NCBI GenBank assembly: GCA_035647435.1
Contig: DASRNM010000145.1
Location: 1-9,352, forward strand
DNA from: JAAZFZ01 sp035647435
Lineage (GTDB): Bacteria; Bacillota; Clostridia; Oscillospirales; Acutalibacteraceae
Direction of reading: 5' to 3'
Length of the DNA stretch: 9,352 nucleotides
Within the stretch, counting starts at the first letter, position 1. Each line of letters opens with the position of its first letter. Both the position numbers and the translations under genes were made by a program. A model generated the notes under the pieces. The model had not been told where the DNA came from and did not search any database. It was given only the letters and a program-made list of their open reading frames with translations. Shown in pieces: positions 1 to 7,689 of the stretch.

Positions 1-39
1 GTATAGCAATAATTTAAATTAATATTGTTAGTATGATTT

Positions 40-46
40 AGGAGGT
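40..46 (+). promoter_or_regulatory. Ribosome binding site that fixes a GTG start
   Basis: A full AGGAGGT lies 6 nt before GTG at 53. No in-frame ATG with a ribosome site lies nearby, and translation from this GTG gives a proper lipoprotein signal peptide, so GTG is the start. The AT-rich bases 1-39 probably hold part of a promoter, but I see no convincing -35/-10 pair. Confidence 0.85.
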
Positions 47-52
47 TTTTCT

Positions 53-1921
53 GTGAACAAAAAAATAAGGATAATTCTAAGCTTTTTTCTTGCGGTTTGT
101 CTGGTTGCCGTCAGCTTTGCGGCTTGCGGTTCAGGTGATGATGATGTTACTCTCGCTGCGCCCGATGATACTTGGAAACCAGCAGTTGAAACGAATGAAC
201 AAAATGATTTAAGATTAAGCGATGATGAAATAAAATCAATTATTGAAAAGGTAATTGGCGAAGAAGATGAGGGCTATGAATGGCAGGGAGATTACTCGAA
301 GCTCACTAAAGAGCAGAAAAACAAAATAGAAGATAAAATATATAAAGAAAAGGGAATACGAGTTATAATCAGCGATAAGGGTATAGTCTATGACAAAACT
401 GTTCCCACATATGAAGAAATTGTTGAGGCTGTGAATTCCACAGTCGGTGATGAGTTAAAAGAACAAAAGAATGATGACAATTATGTCTGGAATGGCGACT
501 ATTCAGAGCTAACGCAGGAGCAAAAGGAAAAGATTGAGAAAGAGCTCAAAGATGATGGCTATGATGTAGTTATCGATGATAACGGAGTGAGCGAAACTCC
601 GCCCGAGCCGATAAGCGACACGGTACTTGTGGGATTTGAAAGAGATAATCTCCAAACTTTCGGCGGGTCAGGTCATGACAGGTTTATGGCGGTCACAGCA
701 ACGTCTGATGGAGGGTATGCTGCACTGATAAATACCTATTCAAAAGACGGCGATTGCTCAATAGCCGACAATGGCTGGTCGAGGAATATAAGCGGTGTTG
801 TAAAATACAATGCACAAGGAGTGCAACAATGGAAAAAACTTGTTGGGGGCAATAACGATGTTACCCTTTCTGCAATTGCAGAGCTTGTTGACGGGAGCAT
901 TGTTTGCGCAGGCTATACAACCGCAACCAACATAAGTGGGCTTCCAAAGTCACTCGCAACGGGTCTTGACGGTTTGATTGTCAAATATTCTGCAGATGGA
1001 AAAAATGCGAATATGAGGCTTGTTGTAGGAGAAAAGGGAGAATATTTTAGCTCAATTGCAGCAACACCCGATGGAGGATTTGTAGTCGGGGGCAAAACAG
1101 AATCGTCCGACAATGACTTTGAGGGTCTTACCGAAAATAGCATTAAATCAGTTTTGTTTAAGTATGACAAGGATTTCAAATTGTACTGGAAAAGAGCGCT
1201 TGCAAGTGGCAAAAAGCACAGCAATTTCCAAGCGTTGTCAGTCAATGAGGATGGCTATATATTTGCAACTTGCCTTTCCATGTCCGATACAGATGATTTT
1301 GAAACATTGACAAACTTCGGCAACGGAGACAGTGTTGTTGTAAAATACGACAAGAACGGTCAAATGCAATGGCACAAGTCCATTGTTGGGGTTGGCAATG
1401 ATGATGCGACAAGCATTCTTGCAACAAAAGACGGCGGCTGTCTTGTTGGAGGCAAATATAATTCTTCCACCCGCAACACAGGCACATTCGCACCTTACCA
1501 TAATTACGGAGCATTTGACGGCTTTTATATTAAATACGATTCAAGTGGAAAAATGACATGGCTGAAAACTCTCAAGGGCATTGAAAATGAAGAAATTAAA
1601 TCTATGATTGAGGTGGACGGCGGTTATGTTTTGTGCGGTACATCCCAATCTGATAACATGGATTTTGCGTTAGCAGGAAATAAAGGTAGAATGGATGCCT
1701 ATATTCTGCTCACGGATGAAGCAGGCAAAAAGATTGAACTGAAAACACTCGCAGGCATTAATTCAGAATCATTTAACGGTTTAGCGGCACTTAATGAGAA
1801 CACTTTCGTTGTTGTTGGTGGTACACAATCGTCTGACGGAGATTATAAAGGGTTATCACCTGCAGGCAATGAAGACGCATACATCTGTGTTTCTGCTATT
1901 TTCAAAACAGTTAAAAAATAA
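53..1921 (+). CDS. Surface lipoprotein with duplicated N-terminal module and seven-bladed beta-propeller
   Basis: Predicted exported lipoprotein of 622 residues; its molecular role is unknown. Seen: a positive N-terminus (MNKKIR), a hydrophobic stretch at about 7-23 and a lipobox FAAC with Cys25, which would be lipidated. An acidic linker follows. Residues about 55-114 and 118-180 are two copies of one module, each with a (Q/N)GDYS.LT.EQK core and a G..V.I.D.G ending. From about residue 190 to the end, seven repeats of 55-65 residues each carry a (D)GG(Y/F).V.G hairpin, near residues 219, 280, 340, 400, 460, 522 and 583. Most also carry a K-Y-(D/S/N)-x-x-G strand, as at 251, 311, 370, 431 and 494. 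This pattern fits a seven-bladed propeller, with residues 190-206 perhaps closing the last blade. Such folds usually bind proteins or glycans rather than catalyse, so an adhesive or sensor role is inference. The gene is monocistronic between its own ribosome site and a terminator. Confidence 0.85.
   Translation: MNKKIRIILSFFLAVCLVAVSFAACGSGDDDVTLAAPDDTWKPAVETNEQNDLRLSDDEIKSIIEKVIGEEDEGYEWQGDYSKLTKEQKNKIEDKIYKEKGIRVIISDKGIVYDKTVPTYEEIVEAVNSTVGDELKEQKNDDNYVWNGDYSELTQEQKEKIEKELKDDGYDVVIDDNGVSETPPEPISDTVLVGFERDNLQTFGGSGHDRFMAVTATSDGGYAALINTYSKDGDCSIADNGWSRNISGVVKYNAQGVQQWKKLVGGNNDVTLSAIAELVDGSIVCAGYTTATNISGLPKSLATGLDGLIVKYSADGKNANMRLVVGEKGEYFSSIAATPDGGFVVGGKTESSDNDFEGLTENSIKSVLFKYDKDFKLYWKRALASGKKHSNFQALSVNEDGYIFATCLSMSDTDDFETLTNFGNGDSVVVKYDKNGQMQWHKSIVGVGNDDATSILATKDGGCLVGGKYNSSTRNTGTFAPYHNYGAFDGFYIKYDSSGKMTWLKTLKGIENEEIKSMIEVDGGYVLCGTSQSDNMDFALAGNKGRMDAYILLTDEAGKKIELKTLAGINSESFNGLAALNENTFVVVGGTQSSDGDYKGLSPAGNEDAYICVSAIFKTVKK
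215..592 (+). repeat. Protein-level tandem duplication in the lipoprotein N-terminus
   Basis: Two copies of a module of about 60 residues (residues 55-114 and 118-180). Shared features in order are an acidic helix (DDEIKSIIEKVIG versus YEEIVEAVNSTVG), an aromatic-W-(Q/N)-GDYS core, an LT.EQK..IE helix and a VVI.D.G strand. The DNA copies have diverged, so the duplication is old and kept at protein level. I do not recognise the domain family. Confidence 0.75.
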
Positions 1922-1933
1922 TGAATAAAATGG

Positions 1934-1968
1934 ACACCGTGGAATGAAATTCATTCCACGGTGTTTTT
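1934..1968 (+). terminator. Intrinsic terminator of the lipoprotein gene, possibly bidirectional
   Basis: Starting 13 nt after the stop codon, ACACCGTGGAATGAA pairs perfectly with TTCATTCCACGGTGT around one central base, giving about 13-14 bp of stem once a small loop forms. TTTTT follows. On the minus strand the stem is followed by CCATTTTATT, a weaker U-tract, so it may also stop transcripts coming from tex, whose stop codon is about 75 nt away. Confidence 0.9.
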
Positions 1969-2040
1969 ATTATGACATTTTTAAAAAGTTAGAACCGATT
2001 TAACGATAAAATAGAGGTTTAATAAATGCCAAAGCTCTTT

Positions 2041-4212
2041 TTATTCATCTTCCTGTTTCGGTTTTTTCATTGTCAATGAAATTCTCTTTTTTGCAAGGTC
2101 AACGCTAATTACCCATACAGTTATGACCTCGCCGACCTTGAGCACTTCTGAAGGGTGCTTTATATATCTATCAGTTATTTGAGAAATATGGACAAGCCCG
2201 TCTTGATGAACTCCGATATCTACAAAAGCGCCGAAGTCAATAACATTGCGAACCGTTCCCAAAAGCTCCATGCCTGGAATGAGGTCTTTCATATCCATAA
2301 CATCTGTTCTTAGCATCGGTGCAGGCAACTCGTCGCGCGGGTCTCTCCCCGGTCGCAAAAGCTCATTGACAATGTCTTGCAGGGTAGGTAATCCTATGTC
2401 GAGCTTTTCTGCCACGGTTTTTTCACCGCCGAGGTTATCAATTTTTTCTTTTAGCTCCGAAATATTTCCGTTGCGTACATCAGTGAGGGTATATCCGCAA
2501 AGCTCCAATAAAGCTTTTGCGGCCTTATAGCTTTCGGGGTGAACAGAGGTGTTATCCAAAACATTTTTGCTTTCGAGCACGCGCATAAATCCTGCACATT
2601 GCTCAAAGGCTTTTGCACCGAGCTTGGGCACCTTTTTGAGTTGTGCACGGCTTGAAAATGCTCCGTTTTCTTCACGGAAAGAAACAATATTCTTAGAGAC
2701 TGTCGAATTTACACCCGCAACCTTTGTCAAAAGGGAAGGTGATGCGGTGTTGAGGTCCACACCCACGCTGTTGACGCAGTACTCAACAACTCCGTCGAGC
2801 GCATTGCCAAGCTCCTTTTTCGGCATGTCGTGTTGATATTGACCGACACCGATTGCTTTCGGGTCTATTTTAACGAGTTCTGCAAGTGGGTCTTGCAATC
2901 TTCTTGCAATAGAAACAGCGCTGCGCAAAGAAACATCGAATTGAGGGAACTCCTCTGCCGCAAGCTTTGATGCTGAATAAACCGAAGCGCCTGCTTCGCT
3001 AACAACCATATAAGCCGCCTTTTGAGGAATTTCCTTTAGCAGCTCGGAGGTGAAAATTTCAGTTTCTTTTGAGGCTGTTCCGTTGCCTATTGCGATTATT
3101 TCAACATTGAACTTTGCAATTAAACTCTTTATAAGCTCAGCGGCCTTTTGCCGTTGCATATCGGAGTGCGTTATATAAACAACACCCGTTTCAATAACTC
3201 GACCTGTTTCGTCAACAACTGCAACTTTGCAACCTGTGCGGTAACCCGGATCAAGTCCGAGAGCAACTTTGCCCTTGACGGGAGGTTGAAGCAGTAGTTC
3301 ACGCAGGTTCACAGAAAAAACTTTAATTGCTGATACAACAGCCTTTTCGGTGAGCATGTTTCTTATTTCACGCTCAATTGAGGGGAAAATAAGCCTGTCA
3401 TAAGCATCTTTGCCTGCATCTCTAACGGTTTCTGTGCAAGGTGAACCCATGGGGTTAAGCGTTATTGAATTAATAACACTTGACGCTTTTACGGGGTCAA
3501 GACTAATGTTTACCTTCAAGAAGCCCTCTTTTTCGCCCCTGTCAATTGCAAGAATTCTGTGCTCGGGGATTCTCGAAATCGGCTCAGAGTATTCATAATA
3601 CATAGCGTAAACGCTATCTTCTTCCTTTTTTGAGGCAGCGGAGCTGATGGTGCCTGTCACCATGAAAAGATTTCGCAGCCTGCGCCGTATGTCGGCATTG
3701 TCTGAAATATCTTCAGCGATAATATCCAAAGCACCTTTGAGTGCGTCCTCCGCCGTTTCAACACCTTTTTCCTCATCAATATATTCCTCTGCCAAAACTA
3801 TTGGTTGAGCACTTTCGATGTTTTGCTCAAAAATAATCTGAGCCAACGGTTCGAGCCCTTTTTCACGGGCGATAGAGGCTCTCGTGCGTCGTTTTGGTTT
3901 GTAAGGACGGTAAATATCTTCAATTTCAGCAAGGGTTTTGGCACCCGCAAGGGCTGATTGTGTTTCGGGTGTCATTTTCTCTTGCGATTCTATTGTAGAA
4001 TAGACCTCCTTCCTACGCTTTTCGAGGTTGCGCAGGTATTCAAGTCTTTCAGAAAGCTCACGAAGAATTTGGTCATCAAGAGTGCCGTGCGCCTCCTTTC
4101 GATACCTTGCGATAAAGGGTATAGTGTTCCCTTCATCGATGAGATCAAGGGTGTTTTCGACTTGCCATTTTTGAAGATTAAATTCAGTTGTCAGTGCTTG
4201 AATAATATCCAT
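2041..4212 (-). CDS. tex: Tex-family transcription accessory protein (S1 RNA-binding)
   Basis: Cytoplasmic nucleic-acid-binding protein of 723 residues, close to the usual Tex length (about 720-780). Seen in order: an N-terminal helical Tex region with FIARYRKE at 33-40 and YRPYKPKRRTRA at 101-112; a YqgF-like RNase H fold with LGLDPGYRTGCK at 318-329, IGNGTASKETE at 375-385 and VSEAGASVYSAS at 404-415; helix-hairpin-helix DNA-binding segments at about 483-545; and a C-terminal S1 domain at about 648-715 (GTVRNVIDFGAFVDIGVHQD at 652-671). Family knowledge: Tex binds RNA/DNA and affects transcription and stress tolerance; its YqgF domain is generally thought inactive. The ATG has an AGGAG site at 4219-4223 on the minus strand. 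It is the last gene of the minus-strand run, 27 nt after the fucosidase stop, so it is probably co-transcribed. Confidence 0.96.
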   Translation of the reverse strand: MDIIQALTTEFNLQKWQVENTLDLIDEGNTIPFIARYRKEAHGTLDDQILRELSERLEYLRNLEKRRKEVYSTIESQEKMTPETQSALAGAKTLAEIEDIYRPYKPKRRTRASIAREKGLEPLAQIIFEQNIESAQPIVLAEEYIDEEKGVETAEDALKGALDIIAEDISDNADIRRRLRNLFMVTGTISSAASKKEEDSVYAMYYEYSEPISRIPEHRILAIDRGEKEGFLKVNISLDPVKASSVINSITLNPMGSPCTETVRDAGKDAYDRLIFPSIEREIRNMLTEKAVVSAIKVFSVNLRELLLQPPVKGKVALGLDPGYRTGCKVAVVDETGRVIETGVVYITHSDMQRQKAAELIKSLIAKFNVEIIAIGNGTASKETEIFTSELLKEIPQKAAYMVVSEAGASVYSASKLAAEEFPQFDVSLRSAVSIARRLQDPLAELVKIDPKAIGVGQYQHDMPKKELGNALDGVVEYCVNSVGVDLNTASPSLLTKVAGVNSTVSKNIVSFREENGAFSSRAQLKKVPKLGAKAFEQCAGFMRVLESKNVLDNTSVHPESYKAAKALLELCGYTLTDVRNGNISELKEKIDNLGGEKTVAEKLDIGLPTLQDIVNELLRPGRDPRDELPAPMLRTDVMDMKDLIPGMELLGTVRNVIDFGAFVDIGVHQDGLVHISQITDRYIKHPSEVLKVGEVITVWVISVDLAKKRISLTMKKPKQEDE

Positions 4213-4239
4213 AAATCTCTCCTAAGTAAGTGTTTTGTA

Positions 4240-5538
4240 TTATGAAATTTCTACAGTGAAAACATCCTTGCTTTCAATGTTGTCGGGATTAATGCAGGGG
4301 AAAACAAGTTTTAACTTTCCGTTTTCATCTGCTACGGTGATTTTTGCGTCACTGCCGAGGAGGGTTGCATTATTTGCGTTTTTGTATTCGATGTCCTCTA
4401 AAACAATTTCACCGTAAGGGAAATGATTAATGAATGCAAAAACTTTGCCGTCTTTTTGCGTGTATCTTACATTTTCTTGAGATGATTTTTTGTATCTCCT
4501 GCTTGAGTAAATAGCATCACCGTTAACACTCAACCATTTGCCCATTGCAAGTAGTCTTTCTTGCATTATGACGGGAATGGTCCCATCTGCAGCAGGGCCA
4601 ATGTTGAGCAAAAGATTGCTGTTGTTGCTCACAAGGTCAACAAGAAGCCAGATTAATTCTTTAGGGCTCAAATAGTCATCAGGATTTTCAATGCGATTGA
4701 ATCCGAAAGATGCGCCTATACCTCTGCATTCTTCTGCGTATCTGTCAATCATCACAAGTTCTTTTTCTTCAGGACCAAATCCACCTAAACCATACTCTGT
4801 TGTTAAGTTGCCGCCATGCTTACCTCGAGTGTTTTTGCCCCATCTATCGTTGGGTACAACAAAATCCTTGACAGAGGATTCATTGTAAAGCCATTTCAAA
4901 AACTCAGTGCTGTGCCAAACATCTGCTGTTTGGTCCCATTCGCCGTCAGTGAAAATTGTCCAGGGTTGGTATTTCTCGACAAGCTCTTTCATCATTGGAA
5001 TAAAATGTTTCAGCGCATATTCTTCGGGGTTTTTAAGATATAGAGGATTATACCATTCATAAACTGAATGGTATAATCCAAAACGGACATCAGTTTTCTC
5101 GAGTGCTGTTTTAAGCTCTGCACAAAAGTCTCTATGAGGGCCGACATCATAGCTGTTCCAATTCCAAGCAAAGTCAGTTTTATACATACAAAAACCATCA
5201 TGATGTTTTGAAACGAGGTTTATGTATTTTGCACCTGATTTTTGAAAAAGCTCTGCCCATTCGTTGGCATTAAAAAGCTCTGCTTTAAAATCCTTAACAA
5301 AATCTTGATACTTAAAATCTTTTCCATAAACCCTTTCATGGAATTCTTTTGTTTTCATTGTTTTCTCGTTGTGTCCTTCGAGGGCATACTGATACCATTC
5401 ACTGTAATCTCCTCTTATACAGTAAGCAGGCACGGAATATAGCCCCCAATGAATAAAAATTCCAAATTTTGCATCTTGAAACCATTGAGGTACAGGGCGT
5501 GAGTTTATTGACTCCCAGTTGCTTTCGTATTTTTTCAT
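4240..5538 (-). CDS. Alpha-L-fucosidase, glycoside hydrolase family 29
   Basis: Hydrolase of 432 residues expected to release terminal L-fucose from glycans by a retaining mechanism. GH29 landmarks seen: WFQDAKFGIFIHWGLYSVPA at 19-38, SKHHDGF at 110-116, YHSVYEWYNP at 156-165, IFTDGEWD at 195-202 and the barrel-closing LLLNIGPAADG at 309-319. By position, Asp198 in FTDG should be the nucleophile. The acid/base residue is not certain; the EECRGIGASFGFN stretch at 269-281 is the usual area. Residues after about 345 form a short beta-rich C-terminal part. There is no signal peptide or membrane segment, so it should act in the cytoplasm on imported fucosyl-oligosaccharides. An AAGGAA site precedes ATG at 5538. 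It sits 27 nt after the helicase loader and 27 nt before tex, an unexpected place for a glycosidase. Substrate linkage cannot be read from the sequence. Confidence 0.93.
   Translation of the reverse strand: MKKYESNWESINSRPVPQWFQDAKFGIFIHWGLYSVPAYCIRGDYSEWYQYALEGHNEKTMKTKEFHERVYGKDFKYQDFVKDFKAELFNANEWAELFQKSGAKYINLVSKHHDGFCMYKTDFAWNWNSYDVGPHRDFCAELKTALEKTDVRFGLYHSVYEWYNPLYLKNPEEYALKHFIPMMKELVEKYQPWTIFTDGEWDQTADVWHSTEFLKWLYNESSVKDFVVPNDRWGKNTRGKHGGNLTTEYGLGGFGPEEKELVMIDRYAEECRGIGASFGFNRIENPDDYLSPKELIWLLVDLVSNNSNLLLNIGPAADGTIPVIMQERLLAMGKWLSVNGDAIYSSRRYKKSSQENVRYTQKDGKVFAFINHFPYGEIVLEDIEYKNANNATLLGSDAKITVADENGKLKLVFPCINPDNIESKDVFTVEIS
5045..5079. repeat. Perfect 15-bp inverted repeat inside the fucosidase gene
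   Basis: GGATTATACCATTCA (5045-5059) and TGAATGGTATAATCC (5065-5079) are exact reverse complements separated by the 5-nt loop TAAAC. On the coding (minus) strand this DNA encodes the conserved segment around YHSVYEWYN (about residues 154-165). No U-tract follows on either strand, so it does not look like an intrinsic terminator. Confidence 0.9.
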
Positions 5539-5565
5539 ACATTCAGTTCCTTTTCGTTAATTATA

Positions 5566-6543
5566 TTATTTTATTTGTCTTATATCCTTACCGCAAAAAA
5601 GTAATGATATATAATTACCTATAATTCTTGATGTAATTCTTTGAGTGTATTTTTCTTCAAGCTCCTCTGGGTTAAGATTTGTGCTTATTATAGTTGGCAA
5701 GCACCTTAACAGTCTGGTGTTGATTATGTTATAAATTACAGAAACAGTAAAGGAGGTTGAAAATTCGGCACCCAAATCGTCGAGCACAAGCAAATCGCAC
5801 CCGAGCAAGGTTTGTTCGGACTCGCCGTTTTCAGCATTAAAACGACTGAAACGTTCACGCTCAAGTTTAAGCAGAATATTTTGTGCCGAGCCATATATTA
5901 CGCCGAAGCCTGCCTCTATCGCTTTGCCTGCAATGGCAAGCGAAAGGTGAGTTTTGCCCAAACCCGTTGCTCCGTACATGAAAAGGCTTGGAGAATCCGT
6001 GCCAAAATCACCCGCATAGCTTTTGCAGAAGTTAAGAATTTCTGACATCCGCTTTTGAGGCGAAACACCAGTCTGTTCATCAACTTCCTTAGGATAATAA
6101 CCGAGATTAAATTTCTCAAAGGTGGAAGTCTCAAGTGGCGAATCGCTGCAAAGTTCGCTGTACGCAAGCTTTTTAACAAGCGCCGAGTAACAATCGCACC
6201 TCCAACCGCCTACATATCCCGTATCTCTGCATTTGTCGCAGGTGTAGCGAGTTTTCAAATAATCCTCTGGATATCCTGCCTTTGCAAGAAGAATACGTCG
6301 TTTTTCTTGCATTTCAAGATTCTTGTTAGCAAGAGAATCAATATAATCTTGTGCATTTTCACCCATTCCGATGGCGCGCACAACATCAAGACCGGCAGAA
6401 GAAATTTCTTTTTCGATTTTTTCAAGTTCGGGGATTTTCAATAAAGCTTCTTCATGCCTTTTCCTTTGTGATGACGTCGCCTTCCTTTGCCGTTTTTCGA
6501 GCTCTGTTTGAGCGAGTGAATAAATCCGCTTGTTATAGCTCAT
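5566..6543 (-). CDS. DnaC/DnaI-like AAA+ helicase loader with Cys cluster
   Basis: AAA+ ATPase of 325 residues in the DnaC/IstB/DnaI group, expected to load the replicative helicase at the origin or at stalled forks. Seen: a charged helical N-terminus (about 1-90); a CxxC...CxC cluster (Cys102, Cys105, Cys116, Cys118) likely to bind zinc; Walker A GATGLGKTH at 191-199; Walker B LLVLDDLGAE at 251-260; a sensor-I-like IISTNL at 285-290; and arginines 302 and 306 in QRITSRI, where the arginine finger is expected. The length matches DnaI (about 310). Its ATG overlaps the stop of the DnaD-like gene as ATGA (6540-6543), so the two are translationally coupled, as expected for partner proteins. An IstB-type transposition helper is the alternative, but no transposase is near and the DnaD neighbour argues for replication. 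Confidence 0.92.
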   Translation of the reverse strand: MSYNKRIYSLAQTELEKRQRKATSSQRKRHEEALLKIPELEKIEKEISSAGLDVVRAIGMGENAQDYIDSLANKNLEMQEKRRILLAKAGYPEDYLKTRYTCDKCRDTGYVGGWRCDCYSALVKKLAYSELCSDSPLETSTFEKFNLGYYPKEVDEQTGVSPQKRMSEILNFCKSYAGDFGTDSPSLFMYGATGLGKTHLSLAIAGKAIEAGFGVIYGSAQNILLKLERERFSRFNAENGESEQTLLGCDLLVLDDLGAEFSTSFTVSVIYNIINTRLLRCLPTIISTNLNPEELEEKYTQRITSRIIGNYISLLFCGKDIRQIK

Positions 6544-7577
6544 TTTTTCTTCCCCCTTTCATATACTAAAGGCTCGTGCAGTGCGCGGCGTGTAAACTCA
6601 TCAAGGTCATAGGAGGCAGTGTTTTTATTGCCGGGCTTGTTTCCCTTCGAGCGCTTGCTACTCTTGCCTGTTTTTGAGTTTAGGCGTTGTTGATTGTGTT
6701 CCTGAACTTCTTCAGGAGTTTTTAACCCCGCTTTGTGCCAGTTTTTCAAAACAGTGTTCATATATGAAAAATGAACCCCTTGTGTGCGGTCGGCCATTTC
6801 TTCATAAGCAAGGTAAATCATATCAAAACTAAACTTCCATTCAAAGCTCCAGCGTTTAAGAAATTCAGCCTGTTTTTTGGTAGGACGAGGGTTTTTTGAA
6901 CCGATGGCTTTTGAAAATCTCTTCCAAAGGCTGTTGCAAGCATTCAGCTCTTCAATCATCTCGTCCGCCTTTTCCAACGTGTCAATCTCTTTTTCTCCCC
7001 AGTCCTTACCGACGCTTGCTATGTAATTGAAAGAGGTTTTGTTGACAGACACACAGTATTCAAGAATCATAAGAATAACCTCAACGGGCAGTCCGTAAGT
7101 GTCGAGCATCATCAAAAGAGTGCTTTGACCGTCATACCCTATGGTTTTGCCCATCTTTTTTTGAGCTTCGTTGAAAAGAAATTTGATATCGTCGGACTCA
7201 AGGCATCTTACAGCGATTTGCTCATTTGTAGGCTTTGAAGCAGGGAGTGGGGAAAGCGTCTTTGCTTTTTCACCTTTTTCCTCACTGGCTTTGGGTGGTG
7301 TATATGATGGTGAAAACGGTATGTTAGTCGGGCTCTGCCCTTCCTTAACCAAAATTCCGCATTCAACCCAAAACTGCAATGCATCATTAATGTCCTCAAC
7401 CGTTTTACCGATTTCTTTACTCATTTTATTAATGTCAACCTCTTCGGAGGCATGACGAATAAACCATAACAACACTTTTAGTTGAATGGCGCCCGCTAAT
7501 TTAATGTGATTGTCAACGACTTGTGTGGGTACGGGGAAAATTGACCCCCACGAATTCGGGTTAACCCGATAAGACAT
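6540..7577 (-). CDS. DnaD-like replication initiation protein with two DnaD domains
   Basis: Primosome-type protein of 345 residues. Seen: an N-terminal winged-helix region (about 20-80, including IQLKVLLWFIRHASEEVDIN at 31-50 and the strand VECGILVKEG at 71-80); a Pro/Lys-rich linker (about 82-118); a first DnaD domain (about 128-205) ending in FNYIASVGKDW at 183-193; a second DnaD domain (about 213-290) ending in FSYMNTVLKNW at 270-280; then a basic, Ser/Lys-rich stretch (about 300-318) and a short acidic-to-basic tail. Both domains end in the aromatic-Y-(I/M)-x-x-V-x-K-x-W signature typical of DnaD. DnaD proteins bind and remodel DNA and help recruit helicase and loader; here the loader gene overlaps directly downstream. 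The ATG has an AAAGGA site at 7585-7590 on the minus strand. It is the first gene of the run. Two DnaD domains in one chain are known among clostridia, in contrast to the single domain of B. subtilis DnaD. Confidence 0.9.
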   Translation of the reverse strand: MSYRVNPNSWGSIFPVPTQVVDNHIKLAGAIQLKVLLWFIRHASEEVDINKMSKEIGKTVEDINDALQFWVECGILVKEGQSPTNIPFSPSYTPPKASEEKGEKAKTLSPLPASKPTNEQIAVRCLESDDIKFLFNEAQKKMGKTIGYDGQSTLLMMLDTYGLPVEVILMILEYCVSVNKTSFNYIASVGKDWGEKEIDTLEKADEMIEELNACNSLWKRFSKAIGSKNPRPTKKQAEFLKRWSFEWKFSFDMIYLAYEEMADRTQGVHFSYMNTVLKNWHKAGLKTPEEVQEHNQQRLNSKTGKSSKRSKGNKPGNKNTASYDLDEFTRRALHEPLVYERGKKK

Positions 7578-7622
7578 ATTAACATCCTTTCAATAAACAT
7601 CATATAAACAAATAGGAAATAC

Positions 7623-7652
7623 ATTATACACAAAATTGATTAAAAATGGAAC
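7623..7652 (-). promoter_or_regulatory. Candidate promoter of the dnaD-dnaC-fucosidase-tex run
   Basis: On the minus strand a perfect TATAAT -10 lies at 7628-7623, which would put the start near 7616 and leave a leader of about 38 nt before the dnaD ATG. The -35 is poor: GTTCCA at 18-nt spacing (7652-7647) matches TTGACA at 3 of 6. A second TATAAT (7683-7678) has an even worse -35. If used, this promoter may need an activator. Confidence 0.4.
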
Positions 7653-7689
7653 GGGAATTCAAATCTTTCTTATACATATTATATACACC
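7624..7689 (+). promoter_or_regulatory. DnaA box and degenerate copies upstream of dnaD
   Basis: TTATACACA at 7624-7632 matches the DnaA-box consensus TTATNCACA exactly and overlaps the putative -10 of the dnaD operon. TTATACATA (7670-7678, one mismatch) and ATATACACC (7681-7689, two mismatches) follow in the same orientation. In AT-rich DNA one match can arise by chance. Placement before replication genes raises its value, suggesting DnaA control of this operon. Confidence 0.4.

Noticed and set aside
7..27. AT-rich near-palindrome before the lipoprotein gene
   Set aside because: Imperfect and nearly all A/T; could be part of a promoter, but nothing specific can be supported.
583..601. CGGAGT...ACTCCG inverted repeat in the lipoprotein gene between the N-terminal modules and the propeller
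   Set aside because: Six base pairs with a 7-nt loop and no U-tract; not distinguishable from chance.
3987..4001. ATTCTA-TTG-TAGAAT small hairpin inside tex
   Set aside because: Only a 6-bp AT-rich stem in coding sequence, expected by chance at this composition.
6055..6444. Plus-strand open frame of 129 codons opposite the helicase loader
   Set aside because: Low-complexity translation without known motifs, lying fully antisense to a gene with clear AAA+ motifs; a shadow frame.
5566..6543. IstB-like transposition helper, suggesting an insertion sequence
   Set aside because: No IstA-type transposase or terminal inverted repeats nearby. The overlap with a DnaD gene and the DnaI-like length point to replication.
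7624..7689. Origin of replication at the DnaA-box cluster
   Set aside because: Only one exact box, no clear unwinding element or dnaA/dnaN neighbours; autoregulation of the operon is a better reading.
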